Positions 1 to 7,268 of a stretch of 35,627 nucleotides of DNA are shown here, piece by piece. Each line of letters begins with the position of its first letter. The stretch's first letter is position 1. The stretch comes from Scandinavium sp051650185 (GTDB lineage Bacteria > Pseudomonadota > Gammaproteobacteria > Enterobacterales > Enterobacteriaceae), in contig NZ_JBOFIN010000025.1 of NCBI RefSeq assembly GCF_051650185.1, positions 1-35,627 on the forward strand, read 5' to 3'. The notes beneath the pieces are model-generated. The model was not told where the DNA came from. It worked only from the letters and a program-made list of their open reading frames with translations, and ran no database searches. The translations under genes and the position numbers were made by a program.

Positions 1-65
1 CTATCGGGCGCAGGCGAGGAGCCTTTTTGCCACCCTACGGAACCACAAAACAACGGGAGAAGTTC

Positions 66-464
66 ATGACCTGGGAATATGCGCTAATTGGTTTAGTCGT
101 CGGTATCATCATTGGCGCCGTCGCAATGCGTTTTGGCAATCGCAAGTTACGCCAGCAGCAAGCCCTGCAATACGAACTGGAAAAGAACAAAGCAGAGCTG
201 GACGAATATCGTGAAGAGTTAGTCAGCCACTTTGCCCGCAGCGCAGAGCTGCTCGACAACATGGCGCATGATTACCGCCAGCTGTATCAGCACATGGCGA
301 AAAGCTCCAGCAACCTGCTGCCGGAAATGAGCGCAGAGGAAAACCCATTCCGCAATCGTCTGGCAGAATCTGAAGCCAGCAACGATCAGGCTCCGGTTCA
401 GATGCCTCGCGATTACTCTGATGGCGCATCCGGCCTGCTGCGCAGCGGCGTTAAACGCGACTGA
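66..464 (+). CDS. zapG: ZapG (YhcB), inner-membrane division/envelope protein
   Basis: This 132-residue protein is close to E. coli YhcB/ZapG along its whole length. One N-terminal membrane helix (about residues 5-22, YALIGLVVGIIIGAV) is followed by a charged coiled-coil segment (about 25-65) and a low-complexity C-terminal tail. The family is a single-pass inner-membrane protein linked to cell division and to balancing envelope and peptidoglycan growth. I chose the ATG at 66 (MTWEYAL) over an in-frame upstream ATG at 27 because the E. coli protein starts there and a GGGAGA Shine-Dalgarno lies about 8 bases upstream. The degQ gene follows on the same strand with its own probable promoter. Confidence 0.95.
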   Translation: MTWEYALIGLVVGIIIGAVAMRFGNRKLRQQQALQYELEKNKAELDEYREELVSHFARSAELLDNMAHDYRQLYQHMAKSSSNLLPEMSAEENPFRNRLAESEASNDQAPVQMPRDYSDGASGLLRSGVKRD

Positions 465-489
465 TCACCCTCTTTCCGACTATTTTTTA

Positions 490-510
490 CGGGCGCGCCC
501 CCTGCGCCCG
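490..510 (+). other. GC-rich hairpin after zapG
   Basis: A 7-bp perfect stem (CGGGCGC at 490-496 with GCGCCCG at 504-510) closes a 7-base loop 25 bases after the zapG stop. It is a plausible 3' end or transcript-stabilising hairpin. No U-tract follows (CCTCTTCCCC instead), so a factor-independent terminator is not well supported. Confidence 0.35.
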
Positions 511-552
511 CCTCTTCCCCCCCTTCCCAGCTATTATTTAGTCATCACCTCA

Positions 553-581
553 TTGTTAGGCGTCCGAAAATTCAATAACAT
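553..581 (+). promoter_or_regulatory. Probable sigma70 promoter for degQ
   Basis: TTGTTA (553-558) and TAACAT (576-581) are separated by 17 bases, a good match to -35/-10 boxes. They lie 57 bases before the degQ ATG. This fits degQ being transcribed separately from zapG. Called by eye; no transcription start data. Confidence 0.5.
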
Positions 582-638
582 CGGGCTGTTTATGGGCATT
601 TTTTCTTTCTCCTCCTCAGGTAATGAGAGCCAGCATCA

Positions 639-2012
639 ATGAAAAAACAAACCTTATTATTAAGTGCGTTAGCGTTAAGTGTTGGACTGTCTCTTGGCGC
701 TGCCGCGCCGGTGTCGGCCTCTCTGCCTTCTGCGGTCCCAGGGCAAGGCCAACTGCCTAGCCTTGCACCGATGCTGGAGAAAGTGCTTCCTGCGGTGGTC
801 AGCGTGCAGGTTGAAGGCACCGCCTCACCCGCCCAAAACGGGCAAGTCCCGGATGAACTGAAAAAGTATTTTGGCGATGACGCGCCAAACGATCAGCCTC
901 AGCCGTTTGAAGGCCTGGGTTCCGGTGTCATCATTGATGCGGCAAAGGGCTACGTGCTGACGAACAATCACGTCGTGAATCAGGCGCAGAAAATCAGCGT
1001 ACAGCTGAACGATGGCCGGGAGTTTGATGCCAAACTGGTAGGAAGCGACGATCAAAGCGACATCGCGCTGCTGCAACTGCAAAAAGCCGATCACCTGACA
1101 CAAATCGCGATTGCCGATTCCGACAAGCTTCGGGTCGGCGATTTCGCCGTCGCCGTCGGCAACCCGTTTGGCCTCGGTCAAACCGCCACGTCGGGCATCA
1201 TTTCTGCTTTAGGGCGCAGCGGCCTCAATCTGGAAGGTCTGGAAAACTTCATTCAGACCGACGCCTCCATCAACCGGGGCAACTCCGGCGGCGCGCTGCT
1301 GAATCTTAATGGCGAGCTGGTCGGCATCAATACCGCGATTCTGGCCCCTGCCGGTGGCAGCGTCGGCATCGGCTTTGCCATTCCCAGCAACATGGCCATT
1401 ACTCTGGCAAAACAGCTGATTCAGTTTGGCGAAATTAAGCGTGGCCTGCTCGGTATCAAAGGCATGGAAATGACTGCCGATATCGCGAAAGCTTTCAACC
1501 TCGATATTCAGCGCGGGGCCTTTGTTAGTGAAGTTCTGCCAAATTCTGGCTCAGCAAAAGCAGGCATTAAATCAGGCGACGTGATAGTCAGCCTGAACGG
1601 TAAACCGCTTAATAGCTTCGCAGAATTGCGTTCAAGGATTGCCACCACCGAGCCGGGTACAAAAGTGAAACTGGGCTTACTGCGCGCCGGCAAACCGCTG
1701 GATGTAGAAGTCACCCTGGATAAAAGCACCTCGTCGACCGCCAGCGCCGAACTGATCACCCCTGCCCTGCAAGGTGCTTCATTGAGCGATGGTCAGATGA
1801 AAGATGGCACCAAAGGGATCGTGCTCGACGAAGTTGAGAAAGGCAGCGCGGCGGCACAGGTTGGGTTGCATAAAGGCGATGTCATCATCGGCATCAACCG
1901 TGAACGAATTCAGTCGATTGCCGAAATGCGCAAAGTTCTGGAGTCCAAACCCGCGATCATTGCGCTCAACGTGATGCGCGGCAATGAAAGTATCTATCTG
2001 CTGCTGCGTTAA
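639..2012 (+). CDS. degQ: DegQ, periplasmic HtrA-family serine endoprotease
   Basis: This 457-residue HtrA protease/chaperone degrades unfolded periplasmic proteins. A Sec signal peptide occupies residues 1-27 (cleavage predicted after VSA). The trypsin-like domain carries the catalytic triad His111 (TNNHV), Asp141 (SDIAL) and Ser216 (GNSGG). Two PDZ domains follow at about 255-345 and 360-450; they regulate substrate binding and oligomer assembly in the family. Length and sequence agree with E. coli DegQ (455 aa). The degS paralogue follows 85 bases downstream, the conserved enterobacterial arrangement. The Shine-Dalgarno is weak (GAGAG about 10 bases before ATG). Confidence 0.97.
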   Translation: MKKQTLLLSALALSVGLSLGAAAPVSASLPSAVPGQGQLPSLAPMLEKVLPAVVSVQVEGTASPAQNGQVPDELKKYFGDDAPNDQPQPFEGLGSGVIIDAAKGYVLTNNHVVNQAQKISVQLNDGREFDAKLVGSDDQSDIALLQLQKADHLTQIAIADSDKLRVGDFAVAVGNPFGLGQTATSGIISALGRSGLNLEGLENFIQTDASINRGNSGGALLNLNGELVGINTAILAPAGGSVGIGFAIPSNMAITLAKQLIQFGEIKRGLLGIKGMEMTADIAKAFNLDIQRGAFVSEVLPNSGSAKAGIKSGDVIVSLNGKPLNSFAELRSRIATTEPGTKVKLGLLRAGKPLDVEVTLDKSTSSTASAELITPALQGASLSDGQMKDGTKGIVLDEVEKGSAAAQVGLHKGDVIIGINRERIQSIAEMRKVLESKPAIIALNVMRGNESIYLLLR

Positions 2013-2018
2013 GTGAAA

Positions 2019-2052
2019 TTTTTCGGGCATCCTCTGCGCGATGCCCGAAAAA
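2019..2052. repeat. 12-bp perfect inverted repeat between degQ and degS
   Basis: TTTTTCGGGCAT (2019-2030) and ATGCCCGAAAAA (2041-2052) form a perfect 12-bp stem with a 10-base loop starting 7 bases after the degQ stop. The U residues lie inside the left arm rather than after the stem, so it is not a standard intrinsic terminator. It could still mark the degQ 3' end or stabilise the transcript. Confidence 0.5.
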
Positions 2053-2097
2053 CTCATGTTATGCTGCGCCTGTTTCCTTACCAGTGATAAAGGCATC

Positions 2098-3156
2098 ATG
2101 CTTGTAAAGCTCCTGCGTTCCGTCGCGATTGGTTGTATTGTGGGTGGCATTCTGTTGGCCGCCATGCCGTCATTGCGTCAATTTAATCCGTTGTCCACCG
2201 CGCCGTATGACAGTACGGACGAATCCCCTGCCAGCTACAATCAGGCTGTGAAACGTGCGGCACCTGCCGTGGTTAACGTCTACAACCGTGCGTTAAACAA
2301 CACCAGCCATAATATGCTGACCCTGGGGTCGGGCGTGATTATGGACGAGCGTGGGTACATCATTACCAACAAGCACGTGATTAACGATGCCGACCAGATC
2401 ATCGTCGCTTTGCAGGACGGGCGCGTGTTCGAAGCGCTGCTGGTCGGTTCCGACACCCTGACTGATTTGGCCGTACTGAAAATCACCGCCAACGGCGGCT
2501 TGCCCGTTATTCCCATCAATCCCAAACGCGTGCCGCATATCGGTGATGTCGTGCTGGCGATTGGTAACCCGTATAACCTGGGCCAAACCATCACTCAGGG
2601 CATTATCAGCGCCACCGGGCGCATCGGCCTGAATCCGTCAGGTCGGCAGAATTTCCTGCAAACGGATGCCTCCATCAACCACGGCAACTCCGGCGGCGCG
2701 CTGGTCAACTCGCTGGGCGAACTGATGGGCATCAACACCCTTTCCTTTGATAAGAGCAACGATGGCGAAACGCCGGAAGGCATTGGTTTCGCCATTCCTT
2801 TCCAGCTGGCAACAAAAATCATGGACAAGCTGATTCGTGATGGCCGCGTGATTCGTGGTTATATCGGGATTAGCGGGCGTGAAATTGCGCCGCTCCACAC
2901 TCAGGGTGGCGCGCTGGATCAGATTCAGGGCATTGTGGTGAATGAAGTCGCTTCAGGTGGCCCGGCGGCAGAAGCAGGCATTCAGGTGAACGACGTGATT
3001 GTTACCGTGAATGATAAACCTGCCGTGTCAGCGCTGGAGACCATGGATCAGGTGGCAGAAATTCGCCCTGGCTCCGTTATCCCTGTTGTGGTGATGCGCG
3101 ATGATAAGAAGCTGACGCTGAAGGTCACCATTCAGGAATACCCCGCCACCAACTAA
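2098..3156 (+). CDS. degS: DegS, membrane-anchored sigma-E stress-sensor protease
   Basis: This 352-residue protein starts the sigma-E envelope stress cascade by cleaving RseA when its PDZ domain binds exposed C-termini of misfolded porins. An N-terminal membrane anchor (about 5-25) is followed by the protease domain with His93 (TNKHV), Asp123 (LTDLAV) and Ser198 (GNSGG), and one PDZ domain (about 250-345). I chose the ATG at 2098 (MLVKLLRS), which matches the E. coli start; an in-frame ATG at 2041 would add 19 residues with no family support. It is three residues shorter than E. coli DegS (355) because of a small gap around residue 73, before the LGSGV motif. Confidence 0.96.
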   Translation: MLVKLLRSVAIGCIVGGILLAAMPSLRQFNPLSTAPYDSTDESPASYNQAVKRAAPAVVNVYNRALNNTSHNMLTLGSGVIMDERGYIITNKHVINDADQIIVALQDGRVFEALLVGSDTLTDLAVLKITANGGLPVIPINPKRVPHIGDVVLAIGNPYNLGQTITQGIISATGRIGLNPSGRQNFLQTDASINHGNSGGALVNSLGELMGINTLSFDKSNDGETPEGIGFAIPFQLATKIMDKLIRDGRVIRGYIGISGREIAPLHTQGGALDQIQGIVVNEVASGGPAAEAGIQVNDVIVTVNDKPAVSALETMDQVAEIRPGSVIPVVVMRDDKKLTLKVTIQEYPATN

Positions 3157-3163
3157 AACAGCA

Positions 3164-3192
3164 AAGCCCGGTTAACCCGGGCTTCGTTTTTT
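3164..3192 (+). terminator. Intrinsic terminator of degS
   Basis: AAGCCCGG (3164-3171) pairs with CCGGGCTT (3177-3184) around a 5-base loop, followed by CG and a T6 run (3187-3192). It begins 7 bases after the degS stop and ends just before the stop of the convergent dehydrogenase gene. An A-rich left flank may also let it work on the minus strand. Confidence 0.85.
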
Positions 3193-4215
3193 CTAGCCGT
3201 TAACCTCAATCATCGTTTTGATCTCATTGGCGACAGGCTGCGTCCAGGCTTCCTGCGCGCGCGACAGCGGCAGGCTTCGGCTCACCAGAATATCGGCATT
3301 CAGCTTTTGCGCCTCCAGCGCGGCAATCACCGCAGGCCAGGTGAATTTGTAGCGCATCACACCGTGGATCGTGACCTCCCGCTCAATGACGGCCGACATC
3401 GGGAATCCGCCAATCGGCTCGCCCACACCAATGATGATTGCCCGCCCGCCGGAAACGACGCTCAGGCAGGCATCGTGGCGCACCGACTGCACACCCGTGC
3501 ATTCCAGTAGCACATCATACTGGCGGTCATTCTCTGCCAGGCTTTGCAACGTTTCTGCACCGAACTCATGGGCGATGCGACGCCGCCCGTCCTGCGGCTC
3601 GACCAGCACCACTTCTGTCGCACCACAGGCTTTCGCCACCTGCACGGCAAACAGGCCAACAGGCCCGCCGCCGGTGATAAGCACGCGTGAACCAAGCCCG
3701 ATGCACCCTTTTTGCACCCCCGCTAACGCAACAGAAATGGTTTCCACCATTGCCGCCGCGTGATCGCTGACGGCATCACCGATCGCATGAGCATTGCGCG
3801 TCGGCACGCATAAATAGTTCTGCATCGCGCCGTAAGTGCCCGGCACGCCGAAGAACTTCTGCGTCGGGCAAATGTTGTAGTTGCCCTGCAAACAGTGCGC
3901 GCAATGGCCGCATGGCACCAGGGGATCAACAGAAACACGCTGACCGATTAGGGCATTGCTCACGCCTTTGCCCACCGCAACGATCGTGCCGCCAAACTCA
4001 TGCCCCATGATCATCGGTTCGGTGATAATTTCACTGCCGCAGCGACCCTCAAAATAGAAATGCTTGTCCGAGCCACACACGCCAACCGAGCCAATTTTGA
4101 CTAACACCTCGCCCGGCTGCGGCTGAGGCACTTCCGTTGTTTGCAACTCCAGCGTCTCTTTTCCTGTCAGGAACAGCGACTGCTGGGTATCAGGCACAGC
4201 GATTTTCGATTCCAT
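3193..4215 (-). CDS. Zinc-dependent alcohol/polyol dehydrogenase (MDR family)
   Basis: This 340-residue medium-chain dehydrogenase resembles sorbitol/L-idonate dehydrogenases and probably oxidises a sugar alcohol, or reduces a ketose, with NAD(P). Catalytic zinc ligands are visible as Cys47 and His72-Glu73 (GHEFGG). The structural zinc motif is Cys102, 105, 108 and 116. A Rossmann GGGPVG lies at 182-187, with Glu206 at the end of the second strand, which favours NAD, although an RRR follows. The start is the ATG at 4215, preceded by GAGG that overlaps the sugar-porter stop; an upstream TTG at 4242 would overlap that gene and has no better ribosome site. It is the last gene of the cluster, 7 bases after the transporter. 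The exact substrate is unknown. Confidence 0.85.
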   Translation of the reverse strand: MESKIAVPDTQQSLFLTGKETLELQTTEVPQPQPGEVLVKIGSVGVCGSDKHFYFEGRCGSEIITEPMIMGHEFGGTIVAVGKGVSNALIGQRVSVDPLVPCGHCAHCLQGNYNICPTQKFFGVPGTYGAMQNYLCVPTRNAHAIGDAVSDHAAAMVETISVALAGVQKGCIGLGSRVLITGGGPVGLFAVQVAKACGATEVVLVEPQDGRRRIAHEFGAETLQSLAENDRQYDVLLECTGVQSVRHDACLSVVSGGRAIIIGVGEPIGGFPMSAVIEREVTIHGVMRYKFTWPAVIAALEAQKLNADILVSRSLPLSRAQEAWTQPVANEIKTMIEVNG

Positions 4216-4222
4216 ATCAACC

Positions 4223-5662
4223 TCAATCAGAGTTAATGACAATGTGAGATGTAGCCGACGTGCGCGGGCTGAAGCGCCCGTTAATCAGGCTTTGTTCGAT
4301 ATCTTCCAGGCTGCGACCGCGGGTTTCAGGCGCATAGCGCCAGACAAAAATCCAGGCCAGCGCGTTGACGAAAGCCAGAGCGCCAAACACAAGACCGATA
4401 CCCAACGCATCGGCAGTGAAGAAGAGGAGAAGAGTGACGATAAAATTGACCGTCCACAGCGTGAAGGAGCAAAGAGCAGTACCTTTGCCGCGAACGCCAA
4501 GCGGGAAGATTTCGGCGCAGTAAAGCCAGGTCACAACGGAAAGGCTGCCGCCGTTAAACGCGAAATAGCCCAGCAGGCACACCAGCACAACCACTTTGCT
4601 GGTCTCGCTGAGGATCCGATGTGAGTCCGGCGACCACGGCAGCAGCAGCGACATCACCGCCAGCACAATCACCGCTCCCGGCAGGCCGATGAGCATTAAG
4701 CGGCGACGCCCAAGCACATCCAGCAGCCAGATACCCAGCAGCGTGAAAAGCGTCAGCACCACACCGATGCCAACCGAGCCCAGCGTGGCGGCCGCAGTAC
4801 CAAACTGCGCCATCACCAGCAGCGATGGGGCGTAATAGATAATGGCGCTGATCCCGGTTGCCTGAGAGAAAATGGCGATGCCCAGACCAGCAATTAACGC
4901 CGGGCGAACCCACGGCTGGAAAAGCTCACGCCAGCTGGACTCCTGCTCCAGATGTAAACGCTGGATTTCATTCACCTCAAGCACAGCTTCGTGTTCAGTG
5001 CGCCCTACGCGCATCAGAATGGCTTTTGCCCGTTCAACCTGATGCTTACCCACCAGCCAGCGCGGGCTTTCCGGCAGGAACACCATCACCACGATGAAAA
5101 TCACGGCCGGAATAACGGCAATCCCGAGCATCCATTCCCACGAACCTGTGGGCCCAAGCAGATAGCCTGTCGCATAGGCGAGCAAAGTCCCGACGCAAAT
5201 CATCATCTGGAACAGCACGCCCTGAGCACCACGCCGGTGAGCGGGTGCCAGTTCGGCAATGTACATCGGCACAATCTGTGACGAGCCGCCAACGCCAAGA
5301 CCGAGCAGAAAACGCATTACAATCAGCATGCTGAGGGAAGTAGAGAGCGCACACCCCAGAGCAAAGAGCGCAAACAGGACTGATATGACGATGACGGTAT
5401 GACGTCGGCCAAGACGATCAGACAGCGGGCCGGTGAGCAGTGCGCCAAAAATCGCGCCCAGCAGCGTGGCGGACGTCACCACCGACTGCATAAAGGCGTC
5501 ATTCGCAATGCCGAAATCATCACGCAGAAACAGCAACGCGCTGGCGATAATTCCGGTGTCATAGCCGTACAGCAGACCACCGATGCTGGCCCCTATCGCA
5601 ACCAGAAAGCTGTAGCCTTTGCCGTGAGCGGCGAGTGTGGCGGAGGGCGATATCCTGTTCAT
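4223..5662 (-). CDS. MFS sugar porter (proton:sugar symporter type)
   Basis: This 479-residue, 12-helix transporter belongs to the sugar porter family that includes XylE, GalP and AraE. Family signatures are present in order: GYDTG in helix 1 (33-37), the loop 2-3 motif DRLGRR (82-87), YIAELAP (134-140), PESPRWL after helix 6 (197-203), LGRRRLM in the second half, and PETRGRSLEDIE near the C-terminus. It probably imports the monosaccharide or polyol used by the neighbouring isomerases and dehydrogenase. A GAGG-like ribosome site lies just before the ATG at 5662. A 188-base gap with two strong inverted repeats separates it from the upstream isomerase. Substrate cannot be read from sequence. 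Confidence 0.88.
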   Translation of the reverse strand: MNRISPSATLAAHGKGYSFLVAIGASIGGLLYGYDTGIIASALLFLRDDFGIANDAFMQSVVTSATLLGAIFGALLTGPLSDRLGRRHTVIVISVLFALFALGCALSTSLSMLIVMRFLLGLGVGGSSQIVPMYIAELAPAHRRGAQGVLFQMMICVGTLLAYATGYLLGPTGSWEWMLGIAVIPAVIFIVVMVFLPESPRWLVGKHQVERAKAILMRVGRTEHEAVLEVNEIQRLHLEQESSWRELFQPWVRPALIAGLGIAIFSQATGISAIIYYAPSLLVMAQFGTAAATLGSVGIGVVLTLFTLLGIWLLDVLGRRRLMLIGLPGAVIVLAVMSLLLPWSPDSHRILSETSKVVVLVCLLGYFAFNGGSLSVVTWLYCAEIFPLGVRGKGTALCSFTLWTVNFIVTLLLFFTADALGIGLVFGALAFVNALAWIFVWRYAPETRGRSLEDIEQSLINGRFSPRTSATSHIVINSD

Positions 5663-5693
5663 GTTTAACCTCTTCTGAATATTTTTGTTTGCC

Positions 5694-5718
5694 CCCTTTG
5701 CCAGATTTCGGCAAAGGG
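5694..5718 (-). repeat. 9-bp stem hairpin upstream of the sugar porter
   Basis: CCCTTTGCC (5694-5702) and GGCAAAGGG (5710-5718) are perfect inverted arms around a 7-base loop, 32 bases before the transporter ATG on the minus strand. No U-tract follows. It may act as a partial attenuator or a transcript-stabilising hairpin inside the operon. Confidence 0.45.
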
Positions 5719-5762
5719 AGTCCCTGCAGCACGCTGTGCCACAAAGGAGCCAGGGTTAAGAG

Positions 5763-5782
5763 GGGAAGCGTTAACGCTTCCC
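5763..5782 (-). repeat. 20-bp perfect palindrome between isomerase and porter genes
   Basis: GGGAAGCGTTAACGCTTCCC reads the same on both strands. It could be an operator for a dimeric regulator or, as RNA, an 8-bp stem with a UUAA tetraloop. It lies 69 bases after the stop of the upstream isomerase gene. I do not recognise it as a known regulator site. Confidence 0.5.
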
Positions 5783-5850
5783 GTACGACGAACGAACAAC
5801 GCGCAACCACGATCGACGCCAACAGCGCAGGCGATCATGCGCAGGTCAAA

Positions 5851-7251
5851 TCACACTTCGAGGACAGGGATATTCAGCAGTTGTCCCAGCTTATGGAAGG
5901 CCTGAGCGTGATGCCCGCGCCCCATCGCACAGTGGTGCGTTGGGCCACAGGCAGACCAGGCATTCACAAACGTGCGCATTCCATTGCGGAAGCGGAACAG
6001 GGCATTGGTATCGCCCAGTTGTAGGGTTTTCCCCTCAACCAGTTCCCCTTCGGCCAGCACCAGCAGATACTGACCGTCCGAGCCCTGCGTGACGGATGCC
6101 AGCGTCACCGGGCCGGGCGCTGGCGTGAACTGCGTCAGGAAACCGCTGCCCGGTTTACCATGGAAAACAGGGCTCATTTTCAGCAGGGATTTTTCGTCGG
6201 CAATATCAGGATCGCCCGCCCCGCTGTGACCCAGGATGCAGAGATCCTGATTGAAATCCATCGAGTAGAGTTCGGTGAGCGTCGCACTCCCGGACAGCGA
6301 TTTCATCAGCGTCAGTGCTATCGCCACTTTTACGTCTGCCTCAACCGGCGAGGCAATGCCCTGCTGTGTCAGCATGGAAAAGACCGGATTAGAGGCGGAG
6401 ATAATCTGGTGCATGTAGCCGCTGGGCTGAACTTCAAAATGGTTCGACAGTGCGATCAGCTGGTGATCGTCAACCAGCTTTTGGGTCGCCAGATACACCT
6501 CGATCATCGACGTCAGGTGCTGCTCATCCAGATCCGCCGGAAGCCGGAAGACCTCTTTGACCCGACGGCTTGCCTGCTCGATGGCATCCGGGCCAAAACC
6601 ACAGGCGACATTGGCAGCAATATCTTCCCAGTTCAGATGCTTAACGTAGCTGCCGAAGGTACGGAATATCTGCGTTTCATCGACGTTCAAATCCATCATC
6701 CCCGGATAAGGGCGACCCAGGATGCCGATATTGCCGGACTTCAGGCGGCGGCAGGCATCGGCGGCAGCACACCACTCCTCGATTGCCGCGTCCAGGATGT
6801 CGTCACCATTGAGATACCCCGTCACCACCGCAAACGGATGCTCAAAACGACGAAGCACAGCGGTCATTTCAGGAAGCCCCGCACAGGTACAGCCTTTCCC
6901 CAACCAGTCATCAATGGTGTGCGTGTTATCCAGATCCAGCGCGGGAACAGACTGCACGTTAAGCAGCACCAGCGTGACGTTACCCAGCGCGCGCACAACG
7001 GGCAGGAGCGATTCCGAAGAGGCGTAGGTCGTCAGATGGCAAAAAACGATGTCCACATCTTCGGCCTGGAAGCGCAGGCCAGCTTCGCGTGCTCGCGTTG
7101 GGTTATCCACCATCCCCACGGAGACAACATCCCGTCCTGAAAACTTTTCCACCAGCTGATGATGGTGATCCAGCAAACGCGCCTTCATGCCTGAAAACTG
7201 GGGCCAGTACGCCTCCAGCCCGATAGCCAAAACGCCAATTTTTGCACTCAT
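5851..7251 (-). CDS. AraA/FucI-like sugar isomerase family protein (second copy)
   Basis: This 466-residue protein has the L-fucose/L-arabinose isomerase fold pattern: an N-terminal Rossmann-like part (MSAKIGVLAIG) and a C-terminal metal-binding part. By eye, Glu304 (VEADVK), Glu327 (TELYSMDF), His342 (ILGHSG) and His440 (THHCAMG) align with E. coli AraA Glu306, Glu333, His350 and His450, the metal/catalytic residues. The family interconverts aldoses and ketoses with a divalent metal. It is a clear paralogue of the gene just upstream (shared YWPQF, VFHGKPG, EGELVEG, THHC) but strongly diverged. GAGGAG lies 6 bases before ATG, 17 bases after that gene's stop, so the two are co-transcribed. Substrate unknown. 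Confidence 0.82.
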   Translation of the reverse strand: MSAKIGVLAIGLEAYWPQFSGMKARLLDHHHQLVEKFSGRDVVSVGMVDNPTRAREAGLRFQAEDVDIVFCHLTTYASSESLLPVVRALGNVTLVLLNVQSVPALDLDNTHTIDDWLGKGCTCAGLPEMTAVLRRFEHPFAVVTGYLNGDDILDAAIEEWCAAADACRRLKSGNIGILGRPYPGMMDLNVDETQIFRTFGSYVKHLNWEDIAANVACGFGPDAIEQASRRVKEVFRLPADLDEQHLTSMIEVYLATQKLVDDHQLIALSNHFEVQPSGYMHQIISASNPVFSMLTQQGIASPVEADVKVAIALTLMKSLSGSATLTELYSMDFNQDLCILGHSGAGDPDIADEKSLLKMSPVFHGKPGSGFLTQFTPAPGPVTLASVTQGSDGQYLLVLAEGELVEGKTLQLGDTNALFRFRNGMRTFVNAWSACGPTHHCAMGRGHHAQAFHKLGQLLNIPVLEV

Positions 7252-7268
7252 TTGATTCTCCTCAGCTT

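Noticed and set aside
3193..4242. Longer start (TTG at 4242) for the zinc dehydrogenase
   Set aside because: It would overlap the transporter gene by 20 bases. The ATG at 4215 has a GAGG ribosome site and fits the family N-terminus.
6160..7140. Long open frame (326 codons) on the + strand opposite the second isomerase
   Set aside because: The minus-strand frame has clear family motifs and an operon position. The + frame has no recognisable motif or ribosome site and reads as a mirror of a GC-rich gene.
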